Source: an uncultured Clostridia bacterium (GTDB lineage Bacteria > Bacillota > Clostridia > UBA1381). Taken from it: a DNA stretch of 9,848 nucleotides. The stretch covers positions 20,232-30,079 of the forward strand of contig CAJTUY010000026.1 in NCBI GenBank assembly GCA_910579415.1, written 5' to 3'. Every line of letters begins with the position of its first letter. Positions within the stretch are counted from its first letter, which is position 1. The position numbers were made by a program, and so were the translations under genes. Positions 1 to 6,762 of the stretch are shown piece after piece. The notes beneath the pieces were generated by a model. It had not been told where the DNA came from. It made no database searches and saw only the letters and a program-made list of their open reading frames with translations.

Positions 1-6
1 TATAAT
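1..6 (+). promoter_or_regulatory. Possible -10 box upstream of hemL
   Basis: The window opens with TATAAT, a perfect -10 hexamer 34 nt before the hemL start codon. The matching -35 region would lie outside the window, so it cannot be confirmed. In AT-rich DNA this hexamer occurs often by chance, and hemL is often co-transcribed with upstream heme genes, so this is only a candidate. Confidence 0.25.
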
Positions 7-40
7 TGTTTAGAATTGAAATTAAAGGAAGTTAATAATT

Positions 41-1327
41 ATGAATACGGAAAAAAGCAAAAAAGCATTTGATGAAGCAAAAAAATATATTCCCGGCGGA
101 GTAAATTCTCCTGTACGGGCATTTAAAAATGTAGGGACCTATCCTTTATTTATTGAAAAAGCTAACGGCAGTAAAATTTACGACATTGACGGCAATGAAT
201 ATATAGATTTTGTCGGTTCATGGGGACCCATGTTTCTCGGACACGGTAAAACGTGCATTACCGATGCGGTTACAAGCGCTGCCCGAAACGGGCTGTCCTT
301 CGGCGCGCCATGTATTGCCGAAACAGAAACGGCAAGGCTTATTACGGAGGCAGTGCCTTGTGTTGATACGGTACGCATGGTAAATTCAGGTACTGAAGCG
401 ACAATGTCCGCGCTGCGTCTTGCAAGAGGCTTCACAAAAAGGGATATAATAGTAAAATTTGAAGGCTGTTATCATGGTCACAGCGACTCACTTTTAATCA
501 AAGCCGGTTCAGGCGCGGCAACATTTTCCGCCGCTTCATCGGCAGGAGTACCGGCTGATTTTGCAAAACATACTCTGGTTCTCCCCTATAATGACATTGA
601 CGCTTTAAAGGAAGCCTTTAAAAATATGGGCGATAAAATTGCATGTGTAATTACCGAACCTGTTGCAGGCAATATGGGAGTTGTGCCTCCCAAAGAAGGA
701 TTTTTACAGACAATCCGCGCTCTCACACGCGAATACGGCAGTTTGTTTATTGTTGATGAGGTCATGACAGGATTTCGTCTTTCACCTTCAGGCGCACTGG
801 GACTTTACGGAATTGACGCGGACCTCGTGACTTTCGGAAAAATCATCGGCGGAGGTATGCCCGTAGGAGCTTACGGCGGCAAACGTGAAATTATGGAATT
901 TGTTTCTCCGTCAGGTCCTGTATATCAGGCAGGCACTCTGTCGGGAAATCCGCTTGCAATGGCGGCAGGCGCGGCTCAGTTAAAGTATCTTAAAACGCAC
1001 AAAAATATATACGGTGAAATTGAGAAAAAGGGCGCGTATCTAGAAAAGGAATTTAATTTATCGGCAGAAAAACATGGCATACCCGTATGTATAAACAGGG
1101 TTGGTTCAATGATGAGTATTTTCTTTACCGAAACGCCCGTTACCGACTATAAAACCGCATGTATGAGCGACACAGAACGCTTTAAAAAATATTTTAATGA
1201 AATGCTTGCGCTCGGAATTTATCTCGCGCCGTCACAGTTTGAAGCCCTGTTTCTGTCGGACGCTCATTCGTCAGAGGATTTGGAAAAAACTGTGCAGGCT
1301 TTTGATGCCGTAATGAATATACTTTAA
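41..1327 (+). CDS. hemL: Glutamate-1-semialdehyde 2,1-aminomutase
   Basis: Encodes a cytoplasmic PLP enzyme that converts glutamate-1-semialdehyde to 5-aminolevulinate, the last step of the C5 route to tetrapyrroles (heme, siroheme, cobalamin). At 428 aa it has the usual length of the family. Visible family signatures are the N-terminal GGVNSPVRAF segment (about residues 19-28), the NSGTEATMSALRLAR cofactor-binding stretch (about 115-129), the EPVAGNMG and VDEVMTGFR segments, and TFGKIIGGG with the Schiff-base lysine at K267. The start at ATG 41 follows an AAAGGAAG ribosome-binding site. No other heme gene lies in the window, and the next gene is 86 nt downstream with its own likely promoter. 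No clear terminator follows the stop codon, so read-through into the next unit is possible. The main alternative is another class III aminotransferase, but the motif set makes that unlikely. Confidence 0.97.
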   Translation: MNTEKSKKAFDEAKKYIPGGVNSPVRAFKNVGTYPLFIEKANGSKIYDIDGNEYIDFVGSWGPMFLGHGKTCITDAVTSAARNGLSFGAPCIAETETARLITEAVPCVDTVRMVNSGTEATMSALRLARGFTKRDIIVKFEGCYHGHSDSLLIKAGSGAATFSAASSAGVPADFAKHTLVLPYNDIDALKEAFKNMGDKIACVITEPVAGNMGVVPPKEGFLQTIRALTREYGSLFIVDEVMTGFRLSPSGALGLYGIDADLVTFGKIIGGGMPVGAYGGKREIMEFVSPSGPVYQAGTLSGNPLAMAAGAAQLKYLKTHKNIYGEIEKKGAYLEKEFNLSAEKHGIPVCINRVGSMMSIFFTETPVTDYKTACMSDTERFKKYFNEMLALGIYLAPSQFEALFLSDAHSSEDLEKTVQAFDAVMNIL

Positions 1328-1351
1328 ATTTTATAAAAAATATTGTATAAT
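1323..1351 (+). promoter_or_regulatory. Probable promoter for the radical SAM operon
   Basis: A TTTAAA -35 element (1323-1328, four of six consensus matches, overlapping the hemL stop codon) is followed after 17 nt by a perfect TATAAT -10 (1346-1351). Transcription would begin near 1358, about 55 nt before the radical SAM start codon. The spacing is ideal, but the surroundings are very AT-rich. A second, weaker TAAAAT box lies at 1366-1371. Confidence 0.4.
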
Positions 1352-1413
1352 ACTTAAATTTATGATAAAATGTAGAACGATGTGAACTTAAATCTTTATA
1401 AGGGTGGTAAATA

Positions 1414-2019
1414 ATGGTTATTCTTTATGAGGTACATGACAATTTATATGTCAACATGACAAACAAATGTCCCTGCGCGTGTACGTTTTGTCTTAGGCAG
1501 ACACGCGACGAAATGAACGGCTCGGGCAGTCTGTGGCTTGAACGTGAGCCGTCAACGGATGAAATAAAAGCGGAATTTGATAAATTTGATATAGATAAAT
1601 ACAAAGAAATTGTTTTCTGCGGCTTCGGCGAACCGACCGAACGTCTTGATGATATGCTTGAAATATGCAGCTTTATAAAGAAACGATACAAAAAGCCTAT
1701 ACGCATTAACACAAACGGTCTGAGTGACCTTATTCATGAAAAGAATACCGCACCGATGTTTGAAGGACTTGCGGACACAATCTCAATAAGTCTTAACACA
1801 CCTAACAAAGAGCGTTATCTGGAGCTTACCCGAAGCAAATTCGGTATAGAATCCTTTGATGCAATGCTTCGTTTTGCGGAAAATGTAAAGCATTATGTTA
1901 AGGAAGTGGTACTCTCGACCGTATCCACAACACTTACAGAGGAAGAGGAAAAGGAATGTGCAAAAATCTGTAATAAAATCGGTGTAACCTACCGCATACG
2001 TCCTTTTGAGGAAAATTAA
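1414..2019 (+). CDS. Small radical SAM protein, TatD-associated type
   Basis: A compact 201-aa radical SAM protein. It has the CX3CX2C motif for a [4Fe-4S] cluster at C19, C23 and C26, within a TNKCPCACTFCLR stretch. Further along is the SAM-binding GFGEP segment (about residues 70-74), then an INTNGL strand and a TISISLN strand typical of the partial TIM barrel. The length and the N-terminal LYVNMTNKCPCACTFC pattern recall the family named TatD-associated radical SAM proteins (TIGR04038), assigned here from memory. The substrate of that family is unknown. No auxiliary cluster domain is present. The start ATG 1414 lies 6 nt after an AAGGGTGG ribosome-binding site. The stop is 2 nt before the next start, so it is probably co-transcribed with the transporter. 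No tatD gene lies in the window. Radical SAM membership is certain; the subfamily is less so. Confidence 0.85.
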   Translation: MVILYEVHDNLYVNMTNKCPCACTFCLRQTRDEMNGSGSLWLEREPSTDEIKAEFDKFDIDKYKEIVFCGFGEPTERLDDMLEICSFIKKRYKKPIRINTNGLSDLIHEKNTAPMFEGLADTISISLNTPNKERYLELTRSKFGIESFDAMLRFAENVKHYVKEVVLSTVSTTLTEEEEKECAKICNKIGVTYRIRPFEEN

Positions 2020-2021
2020 AA

Positions 2022-2861
2022 ATGTGGATAGCGCTTGTCAGCCTTTACGGCATTTTAAAAGGAATCAGAGATGTAATAAAGAAAAAAGCGATGGAAAAAA
2101 ACACCGCAATGGAGGTATTGTTTTTCTATACGCTGGTTAGCTTTCTGTTTGTGGCGCCTGATACAAAAAACGCGCTTGCGCTGGATTTCCATTATATCGG
2201 ATTTATAATGATAAAATCAATTATTATCTTTATATCATGGATTTGCAGCTTTAAAGCGATAAAAAAAATACCTATCGGCTTTTACGGAATTATGGATATG
2301 TCACGCGTCATTTTCGCCTCCGTACTCGGAATACTTGTTCTCAATGAAGTAATGACGCATAATAAAATAATCGGCATGGCGATGGTTCTTCTGGGACTGT
2401 TGCTTGTTAATTTTGTCAGAGGAAACAGTTCGGACAGAGTCAGACCGATATTTATTGTACTTGTGCTTATATCGTGTCTTGGCAACGCTACCTCAGAGCT
2501 TTTGGATAAAATACTTATGCAGCATATGAACAGCGGACAGCTTCAGTATTGGTATATGTTCTTTCTGGTTGTGCTGTATCTGGGTTATCTCGTTATTTCG
2601 CGGACAAAAATACAATGGAAATCATTATTTAAAAATTACTGGGTATGGATTTTAAGCATATTGTTTGTTATCGGCGATAAAGCGCTGTTTGTTGCATGCG
2701 CGGATAAAAGCAGTACGGTTGTCGCGATGACACTGATTAAGCAATGCTCTGTACTCATCACAATAATAGGAGGCAGAATAGTATTCAAGGAAGAACGTAC
2801 TGCATATAAACTTTTATGCGCAGGCATTATAATTGCGGGAATTGTGCTTGCAGTAATTTAA
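2022..2861 (+). CDS. EamA/DMT-type transporter
   Basis: A 279-aa integral membrane protein with about ten hydrophobic helices arranged as two halves of five, the drug/metabolite transporter (EamA) fold. Supporting features are the short N-terminal helix with a basic following loop (KGIRDVIKKKAMEKN), the repeat-end signature VLNEVMTHNKIIGMAMVLLG near residue 112, and the matching RIVFKEERTAYKLLCAGIIIAG near the C terminus. Both end in the paired helix pattern typical of EamA repeats. Members export or import amino acids, nucleosides or other small metabolites; the substrate cannot be read from sequence. The start lies 2 nt after the radical SAM stop, with a GAGG ribosome-binding site inside that gene, so translation is probably coupled. 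A GTG-start regulatory gene follows after 16 nt. Family confidence is high; function within the family is unknown. Confidence 0.85.
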   Translation: MWIALVSLYGILKGIRDVIKKKAMEKNTAMEVLFFYTLVSFLFVAPDTKNALALDFHYIGFIMIKSIIIFISWICSFKAIKKIPIGFYGIMDMSRVIFASVLGILVLNEVMTHNKIIGMAMVLLGLLLVNFVRGNSSDRVRPIFIVLVLISCLGNATSELLDKILMQHMNSGQLQYWYMFFLVVLYLGYLVISRTKIQWKSLFKNYWVWILSILFVIGDKALFVACADKSSTVVAMTLIKQCSVLITIIGGRIVFKEERTAYKLLCAGIIIAGIVLAVI

Positions 2862-2877
2862 AAGGGGAGGGATTACG

Positions 2878-4674
2878 GTGTCACAGGATATGACATATCA
2901 GGATGAGCTTGAACAGCGTCTTATGCGAGAGCATTTTATTGTAAGCTGTATTGTAGAGCTTCATAAAAATACAGATATTGATATTGCAATAAACGGTCTT
3001 TTGTCTATAACCTGTAAATTTTTCGGTGCGGACAGAGCATATGTGTTTACCTGCGATGGTGAAACCGTAAGTAACACGCATGAATGGTGTACCGACGGTG
3101 TTGCCCCACAGATTGACAATCTTCAAAAAGTAGATATTGCGATAATCAGCAGGTGGATGAACACGTTTAATCAAAGACGGTGCGTTACAATTGAAAACAT
3201 TGAGGATATAAGAGAAGAATCCCCGCTTGAATATAAATGTCTTACAAGTCAGAATGTTAAACGTCTAATCGTATCTCCGCTGGACGCAAACGGCGAGCTT
3301 ATCGGTTTTATGGGCGTTGACAATCCGCCGCTTCAGAATATTCACGAAAATGAGCCGTTTTTTGAGGCTTTAAGCTATTTTGTTTCATCAATGATGTCAA
3401 GACTTCTTAAAGAGAAAACCTTGCGCAGACTCAGTTTTATTGATTCGCTGACAAAGCTTTACAACAGAAACAAATTGACTGAAGATATAGCGAAAATTTC
3501 TGAATCATATAAAGGCGGAATAGGCGTTTTGTATATGGATTTAAACGGTCTTAAATCCATCAACGACCATTTCGGACATACTGCCGGAGATACCGCACTT
3601 CAGACGCTTGCGGAGAAACTGAAATCCGCATTTGGCAAAACACATTCCTACCGCGTAGGCGGTGATGAATTTGTTGCGCTGTATACGGGTAACAGTAAAG
3701 AAGAATTTATAGGACTTGTTGAAAAATTACAGGCTGATATTGAAAGCAGTGAATATAATTCTGCTATCGGCTATCATTATTCCGATAATTGCGCCAATGT
3801 TGAAAAAATCACTAAAATTGCTGATGAAAACATGTATCTCGACAAAAAATATTTTTACAGAAATCAGAAGAATGCAAGCCGCTACCGTTTCCGCAACGAT
3901 ACGTTTATAGCAATTTCCACTCCTGATTTACTGAAAAAACTTATAGAAGAAGAACGTTTTGTCATATGGTTTCAGCCGCGATTTAATACCAAAACCCGTA
4001 AATTATGCGGCAGCGAAGCGCTTATACGTTTCTTTGACGAGGATGATGTGCTGGTATCCCCTATGGATTTTGTTCCTGAAATGGAGGAAAACCATACCAT
4101 TCATCTTATAGATTTTTATGTATTCCGTCATGTATGCGAATACATATCAGGTTGGCTTGAAAACGGAAAAGACGTAAAACCCGTATCGGTAAACATATCG
4201 CATAAGACTATGCTTCACCCAAGTTTTATAGAAAATATAATGAATATATGGTGTGATTATAAAATTCCGAAGGACCTTATTGTTATAGAAGTTTCGGAAA
4301 ATCCCGAAAGCGGCGGTATTACAGATGTTATATCCGTACTCTCTGACCTGAAAAAACGCGGTTTTAAAATTGCAATTGATAATTTCGGCGCAAAATATGC
4401 GGATTTATATTTATTCGCCGACCTTAAATTTGATATACTGAAGCTTGACGGTGATTTGGTATATAAAATTGAAACGGATGAAAAAACACGTCTGCTTTCC
4501 TCATCAATATCCCAGATTTGTCATAGTGAAAATATTAAAATTGTTGCCGAAGGCGTGGAAAATGAAAACGAGCTTCAGCGGCTTGTGGAAATGGGTTGTG
4601 ATGAAGCGCAGGGTTATTTGTTTGATAAGCCTATGTCATGGAACCGCTTTGAGGAAAAATATCTGAATAATTAA
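2878..4674 (+). CDS. GAF-GGDEF-EAL cyclic-di-GMP signalling protein
   Basis: A 598-aa cytoplasmic protein with no membrane helix. It has an N-terminal GAF-like sensor domain (about residues 20-180), a GGDEF diguanylate cyclase domain (about 188-330) and an EAL phosphodiesterase domain (about 355-595). The cyclase motif GGDEF is intact at 261-265, with metal-binding D221 in MDLNGLKSIND. The RxxD inhibitory site normally nine residues before GGDEF is absent. In the EAL domain the motif E380-A-L is intact, as are N439, E471, the loop-6 glutamate E474, D501, K522, E558 and Q578. The second aspartate of the DDFG motif is replaced by N502 (DNFG) and the following loop is divergent, so hydrolase activity may be reduced or lost. 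The start is GTG 2878, preceded 6 nt upstream by GGGGAGGG; the in-frame ATG at 2890 has no such site. It is the last gene of its operon. Confidence 0.93.
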   Translation: MSQDMTYQDELEQRLMREHFIVSCIVELHKNTDIDIAINGLLSITCKFFGADRAYVFTCDGETVSNTHEWCTDGVAPQIDNLQKVDIAIISRWMNTFNQRRCVTIENIEDIREESPLEYKCLTSQNVKRLIVSPLDANGELIGFMGVDNPPLQNIHENEPFFEALSYFVSSMMSRLLKEKTLRRLSFIDSLTKLYNRNKLTEDIAKISESYKGGIGVLYMDLNGLKSINDHFGHTAGDTALQTLAEKLKSAFGKTHSYRVGGDEFVALYTGNSKEEFIGLVEKLQADIESSEYNSAIGYHYSDNCANVEKITKIADENMYLDKKYFYRNQKNASRYRFRNDTFIAISTPDLLKKLIEEERFVIWFQPRFNTKTRKLCGSEALIRFFDEDDVLVSPMDFVPEMEENHTIHLIDFYVFRHVCEYISGWLENGKDVKPVSVNISHKTMLHPSFIENIMNIWCDYKIPKDLIVIEVSENPESGGITDVISVLSDLKKRGFKIAIDNFGAKYADLYLFADLKFDILKLDGDLVYKIETDEKTRLLSSSISQICHSENIKIVAEGVENENELQRLVEMGCDEAQGYLFDKPMSWNRFEEKYLNN

Positions 4675-4700
4675 AACGAAACGTTTTGTTTCGTTTTTTT
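4673..4700 (+). terminator. Intrinsic terminator after the GGDEF-EAL gene
   Basis: A perfect 10-bp inverted repeat, AAAACGAAAC (4673-4682) and GTTTCGTTTT (4688-4697), with a 5-nt loop. It runs into a T tract that continues to 4700. The stem begins inside the stop codon of the upstream gene and separates its operon from the small promoter that follows. Confidence 0.85.
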
Positions 4701-4701
4701 C

Positions 4702-4730
4702 TTTACAAATATGGTTTAATATGCTATAAT
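4702..4730 (+). promoter_or_regulatory. Near-consensus promoter for the 4735 structured RNA
   Basis: TTTACA (-35, 4702-4707, four of six matches to consensus) and TATAAT (-10, 4725-4730, perfect) are separated by exactly 17 nt. Transcription should start around 4736-4738, which coincides with the 5' edge of the closing stem of the downstream RNA. The promoter lies directly after a terminator and before no large gene, which supports an independent RNA unit. Confidence 0.75.
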
Positions 4731-4734
4731 AATC

Positions 4735-4895
4735 TTGCGTAATAATTTAGGAAATAGTTTTATCTTTGTTTATGTTGAAAAAAACATAGGCTTTGATTTT
4801 ATATGACTAAAGATTGAACTATTTCTTGTAGGATTATTGCGCAAAAGTTGAAGCCGTGTTGTTTTTTTATGCGCGGTTTCAACCGCGCATTTTTT
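4735..4895 (+). ncRNA. Structured small RNA or riboswitch-like leader, unassigned
   Basis: The 5' and 3' ends of the 4735-4844 core pair through a 12-bp stem, TTGCGTAATAAT (4735-4746) with ATTATTGCGCAA (4833-4844), broken by no mismatch and with one G-U pair. After a small internal loop the strands pair again as GAAATAGTTT with GAACTATTTC (one G-U pair). A single U-U mismatch follows, then ATCTTT with AAAGAT. The apical region contains a small TATGTT/AACATA hairpin. A separate segment, GTTGAAGCCGTG (4847-4858), can pair with CGCGGTTTCAAC (4872-4883). That pairing excludes the terminator hairpin at 4869-4890, as in a riboswitch expression platform. No known riboswitch consensus was recognised. 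A 6S RNA was considered because of the end-to-end pairing and promoter-proximal start. The RNA is short for that class, however, and the internal loop is small for a central bubble. Confidence 0.55.
4869..4895 (+). terminator. Intrinsic terminator, overlapping an alternative pairing
   Basis: ATGCGCGG (4869-4876) pairs perfectly with CCGCGCAT (4883-4890) around the loop TTTCAA, followed by a six-T run (4890-4895). The strong GC stem plus T run fits rho-independent termination on the plus strand only. The hairpin shares 4872-4883 with the competing upstream pairing described for the structured RNA, so termination may be conditional. Confidence 0.85.
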
Positions 4896-4924
4896 ATTGT
4901 CAAAGGAGGGCAGAGAACGTAAGT

Positions 4925-4993
4925 ATGTCGGCTTACATTACAATTGAATATAGAAATTACTTATTTTGTGTGGCATTGAACCCCCGTTTATAA
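4925..4993 (+). CDS. Possible 22-aa small ORF behind the attenuator
   Basis: An ATG at 4925 opens 22 sense codons ending at TAA 4991-4993. The peptide starts MSAYITIEYRNYLFC and ends VALNPRL, with no recognisable motif. A strong AAAGGAGGG ribosome-binding sequence lies at 4902-4910, but its 14-nt distance to the ATG is longer than usual. The ORF lies downstream of the conditional-looking terminator at 4869-4895, and its last codons form the 5' arm of the hairpin at 4978-5005. It could be a regulated small protein, a leader peptide, the decayed start of a lost gene, or chance. With the RNA and the hairpins it accounts for most of the 4675-5020 stretch that lacks a large gene. Confidence 0.22.
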   Translation: MSAYITIEYRNYLFCVALNPRL

Positions 4994-5005
4994 AAACGGG
5001 GGTTC
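4978..5005 (+). terminator. GC-rich hairpin, probable terminator between convergent units
   Basis: A perfect 12-bp stem, GAACCCCCGTTT (4978-4989) with AAACGGGGGTTC (4994-5005), encloses a 4-nt loop. On the plus strand it is followed by a pyrimidine-rich, moderately T-rich tail (TCTCTTTATATC). On the minus strand there is no T run after it, although it lies 15 nt beyond the stop of the convergent acetyltransferase gene. It may end the small plus-strand unit and also block or protect the minus-strand transcript. Confidence 0.55.
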
Positions 5006-5020
5006 TCTCTTTATATCTTC

Positions 5021-5947
5021 TTACAGTGTTTTCATCATTATCATCTCAAATGGTTCATCCTTCAATACAAAACCGCCGATTGTTTTATAACCCAACTTCA
5101 TATAAAAACGCTGTGCCGTTTCATCCGATTGTGTAGATGTTAAAACCTGTTTATATCCCATATTCAGCATTTCACTTTCCCAATGTTCAACTGCCTGACG
5201 ACCGTAACCTCTGCCGCGAAATCCCTCCAAAAAGTACAGCATATTCATAAACGGTGTATTATCCCAAAATAAATTGTATCGAAGCCAGCCACAAAATTGA
5301 TTGTTTTCCGTAATAACATATACACGTTTCAGATTTATTGCATTAGTCAGTTCCTCACGTGTGATATGTCTGTCATACTGTAAAATAATATCAGTGTCGC
5401 GAGCGTCTGCCTTACGAATAACCGCTTTTATAACATATTCAAGCTGACAGTCATACGGCTCGGCTTCAACATGCTTTTCATTATATACAAGAGCGTCAAC
5501 ACAACCGATACCTCTGTAAAAATACTGTGTTTCCGCCGCCGAATGTGATGAAATATACAGCTTCACAGCGCCTTTTTTATAAGCCCACTTTGCCGCCGCC
5601 AAAAATAGTTTTTTTCCTATGCCGCGTCCGCGCATATCCTCAGATACATGCAGACTTGACAAGTCAAGATAATCATTATGAAAAAAAACGGCTTCAACCG
5701 AAACAAAACCTTTAAGTATGTTATTCGAAAATGCGCCGTATACAAAACCGCCTGTTTTCACCGTATTTTTAAGACATTTTACAAGAAATTTATAGTCGCT
5801 TTCCGACCAGTCATCAATAAAAGGGTCATTTTTAATAACCCATTTATCATTTTCTCTGCGAAAACATTCATTTACGGTCTGATGACGGATAAAGCCGCTA
5901 AAAAGCTCACTGCAAATTTCACTTTCCTTTAATTCTTTGTAAATCAT
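5021..5947 (-). CDS. Double-GNAT-domain N-acetyltransferase
   Basis: A 308-aa soluble protein made of two GNAT acetyltransferase domains in tandem. Each should bind acetyl-CoA and transfer the acetyl group to an amine. Domain 1 covers roughly residues 1-172, with the acetyl-CoA loop in MRGRGIGKKLF (R106-G111) after the strand LSSLHV. Domain 2 covers roughly 175-308, with FRGRGYGRQAV (R244-G249) after MLYFLEGF, and the late-domain motif ETAQRFYMKLGYK. Both loops keep the R-x-x-G-x-G pattern, so neither half looks dead by that test. The matching late motif in domain 1 is ETQYFYRGIGC. Substrate is unknown; tandem GNATs include antibiotic, polyamine and protein acetyltransferases. The start overlaps the stop of the upstream ACT-domain gene by 4 nt (ATGA), implying translational coupling. 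It is the last gene of the minus-strand operon. Confidence 0.88.
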   Translation of the reverse strand: MIYKELKESEICSELFSGFIRHQTVNECFRRENDKWVIKNDPFIDDWSESDYKFLVKCLKNTVKTGGFVYGAFSNNILKGFVSVEAVFFHNDYLDLSSLHVSEDMRGRGIGKKLFLAAAKWAYKKGAVKLYISSHSAAETQYFYRGIGCVDALVYNEKHVEAEPYDCQLEYVIKAVIRKADARDTDIILQYDRHITREELTNAINLKRVYVITENNQFCGWLRYNLFWDNTPFMNMLYFLEGFRGRGYGRQAVEHWESEMLNMGYKQVLTSTQSDETAQRFYMKLGYKTIGGFVLKDEPFEMIMMKTL

Positions 5948-6312
5948 TCTGTGACCTCATATCCTGCACCTGATAATACTTCCAATGCTTGATTGACGTT
6001 TTCCCGTTTAGTTAAAATATAGTCGGTATTGTATGTAGATACGGCGAATATTCCGATATTATTATCGGCAAGCAATGACGAAATTTTTGACAGTATTCCA
6101 ATCAAAGAAAAATCAAGAATTCCTTCTATTCTAAATGCACTCCAACCGTCATCGCGCTCCGCAACATTTTCAGGAACAGCGTCCGTTATACAAACAAGCG
6201 AATTTTCTTCATCTGTTTTTCCGATAAAACAAAACTCACTGTTTAAATTCACCTGTGAAAAATCCTTAACCTTACATACCGAAAAATTAAATTTCAGTTT
6301 TTTTATTTTCAT
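5944..6312 (-). CDS. ACT-domain protein of unknown role
   Basis: A 122-aa protein that resembles the small double-ACT family grouped under COG3603 (assigned from memory). The N-terminal part contains a FCFIGKTDEENSLVC strand region and a DGWSAFRIEGILDFS segment. The C-terminal half, from about residue 73, reads GILSKISSLLADNNIGIFAVSTYNTDYIL, the classical ACT helix-strand pattern, and ends in an ALEVLSGAGYEV helix-strand. ACT domains bind amino acids or other small ligands and regulate enzymes; proteins of this size usually carry nothing else, and their partner is unknown. The start overlaps the end of the upstream broken gene by 4 nt (ATGA), and its own stop overlaps the acetyltransferase start in the same way. 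That makes a coupled trio within the operon. Confidence 0.75.
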   Translation of the reverse strand: MKIKKLKFNFSVCKVKDFSQVNLNSEFCFIGKTDEENSLVCITDAVPENVAERDDGWSAFRIEGILDFSLIGILSKISSLLADNNIGIFAVSTYNTDYILTKRENVNQALEVLSGAGYEVTE

Positions 6313-6744
6313 AATCTATTCCTTTTCTTCTTAAATATTTTCTTTTTTCTGTATTTTTCTTGTGCAAACTCATATGCTTCACCTATCAGTGGTTTTAACT
6401 GCTCAAAAGCCACCTTTGATGGGTTTAAAATACAAATCCAACCCATCCAGGCATAGACAGGGTGAGGAATAATCTGATTTATTACAGTAAAATCATATGA
6501 CATATCCACAATTCCGCCTTTTTCAGGTCTTTTAGGTAACGCGCTGAACATCTCTGTAAAAGTTTCTGTTTAAGTCAGAACTTTTGTCATTTTCACCATC
6601 TTTTTCTTTTACTGTTAAAATGTAAATACCCCGTTTTAATTTACCGTCAGGATTATAAAATATTCCCTTCTCTCCCCAACTTTCAACTAAAACCGTACCT
6701 TTTAAATTTTTAAGACAGTATTGTAAAATCTCATCTGGTGTCAT
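6309..6744 (-). pseudogene. Broken gene of a small conserved family (DUF6194-like)
   Basis: Two fragments in different frames look like one gene. The N-terminal piece starts at ATG 6744 behind an AAAGGA site and begins MTPDEILQYCLKNLKGTVLV. It runs through a GIYILTVKEKDGENDKSSDLNR stretch until TAA at 6532-6534. The C-terminal piece reads on in another frame: immediately before its ATG at 6551 that frame encodes T-E-T-F-T-E, giving an ETFTEMFSALPKRPEKGG run that continues through HPVYAWMGWICILNPS to TGA at 6309-6311. The family, which I recall as DUF6194-like, normally has roughly a dozen residues between the DLNR-type and ETF-type segments. The break therefore looks like a short out-of-frame deletion rather than a single-base error. 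Re-initiation at ATG 6551 could still make an 80-aa fragment. Its end overlaps the ACT gene start by 4 nt. The function of the family is unknown. Confidence 0.75.
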
Positions 6745-6762
6745 AATAAAATCCTTTCTATG

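Noticed and set aside
178..435. 85-aa antisense ORF within hemL
   Set aside because: It is a shadow of the strongly supported hemL frame and has no motif.
4445..4666. 73-aa plus-strand ORF inside the EAL domain
   Set aside because: It is an alternative frame within the GGDEF-EAL coding sequence, rich in Lys and aromatic residues as expected of a frame shadow.
4735..4846. Classical 6S RNA
   Set aside because: End-to-end pairing and the start position fit, but the core is only about 110 nt and the internal loop is small compared with the large central bubble of 6S. It is kept only as an alternative for the unassigned RNA.
4735..4895. Cyclic-di-GMP riboswitch next to the GGDEF-EAL gene
   Set aside because: The conserved GEMM-I core and the class II pattern were looked for and not seen, and the RNA lies downstream of, not before, the c-di-GMP gene.
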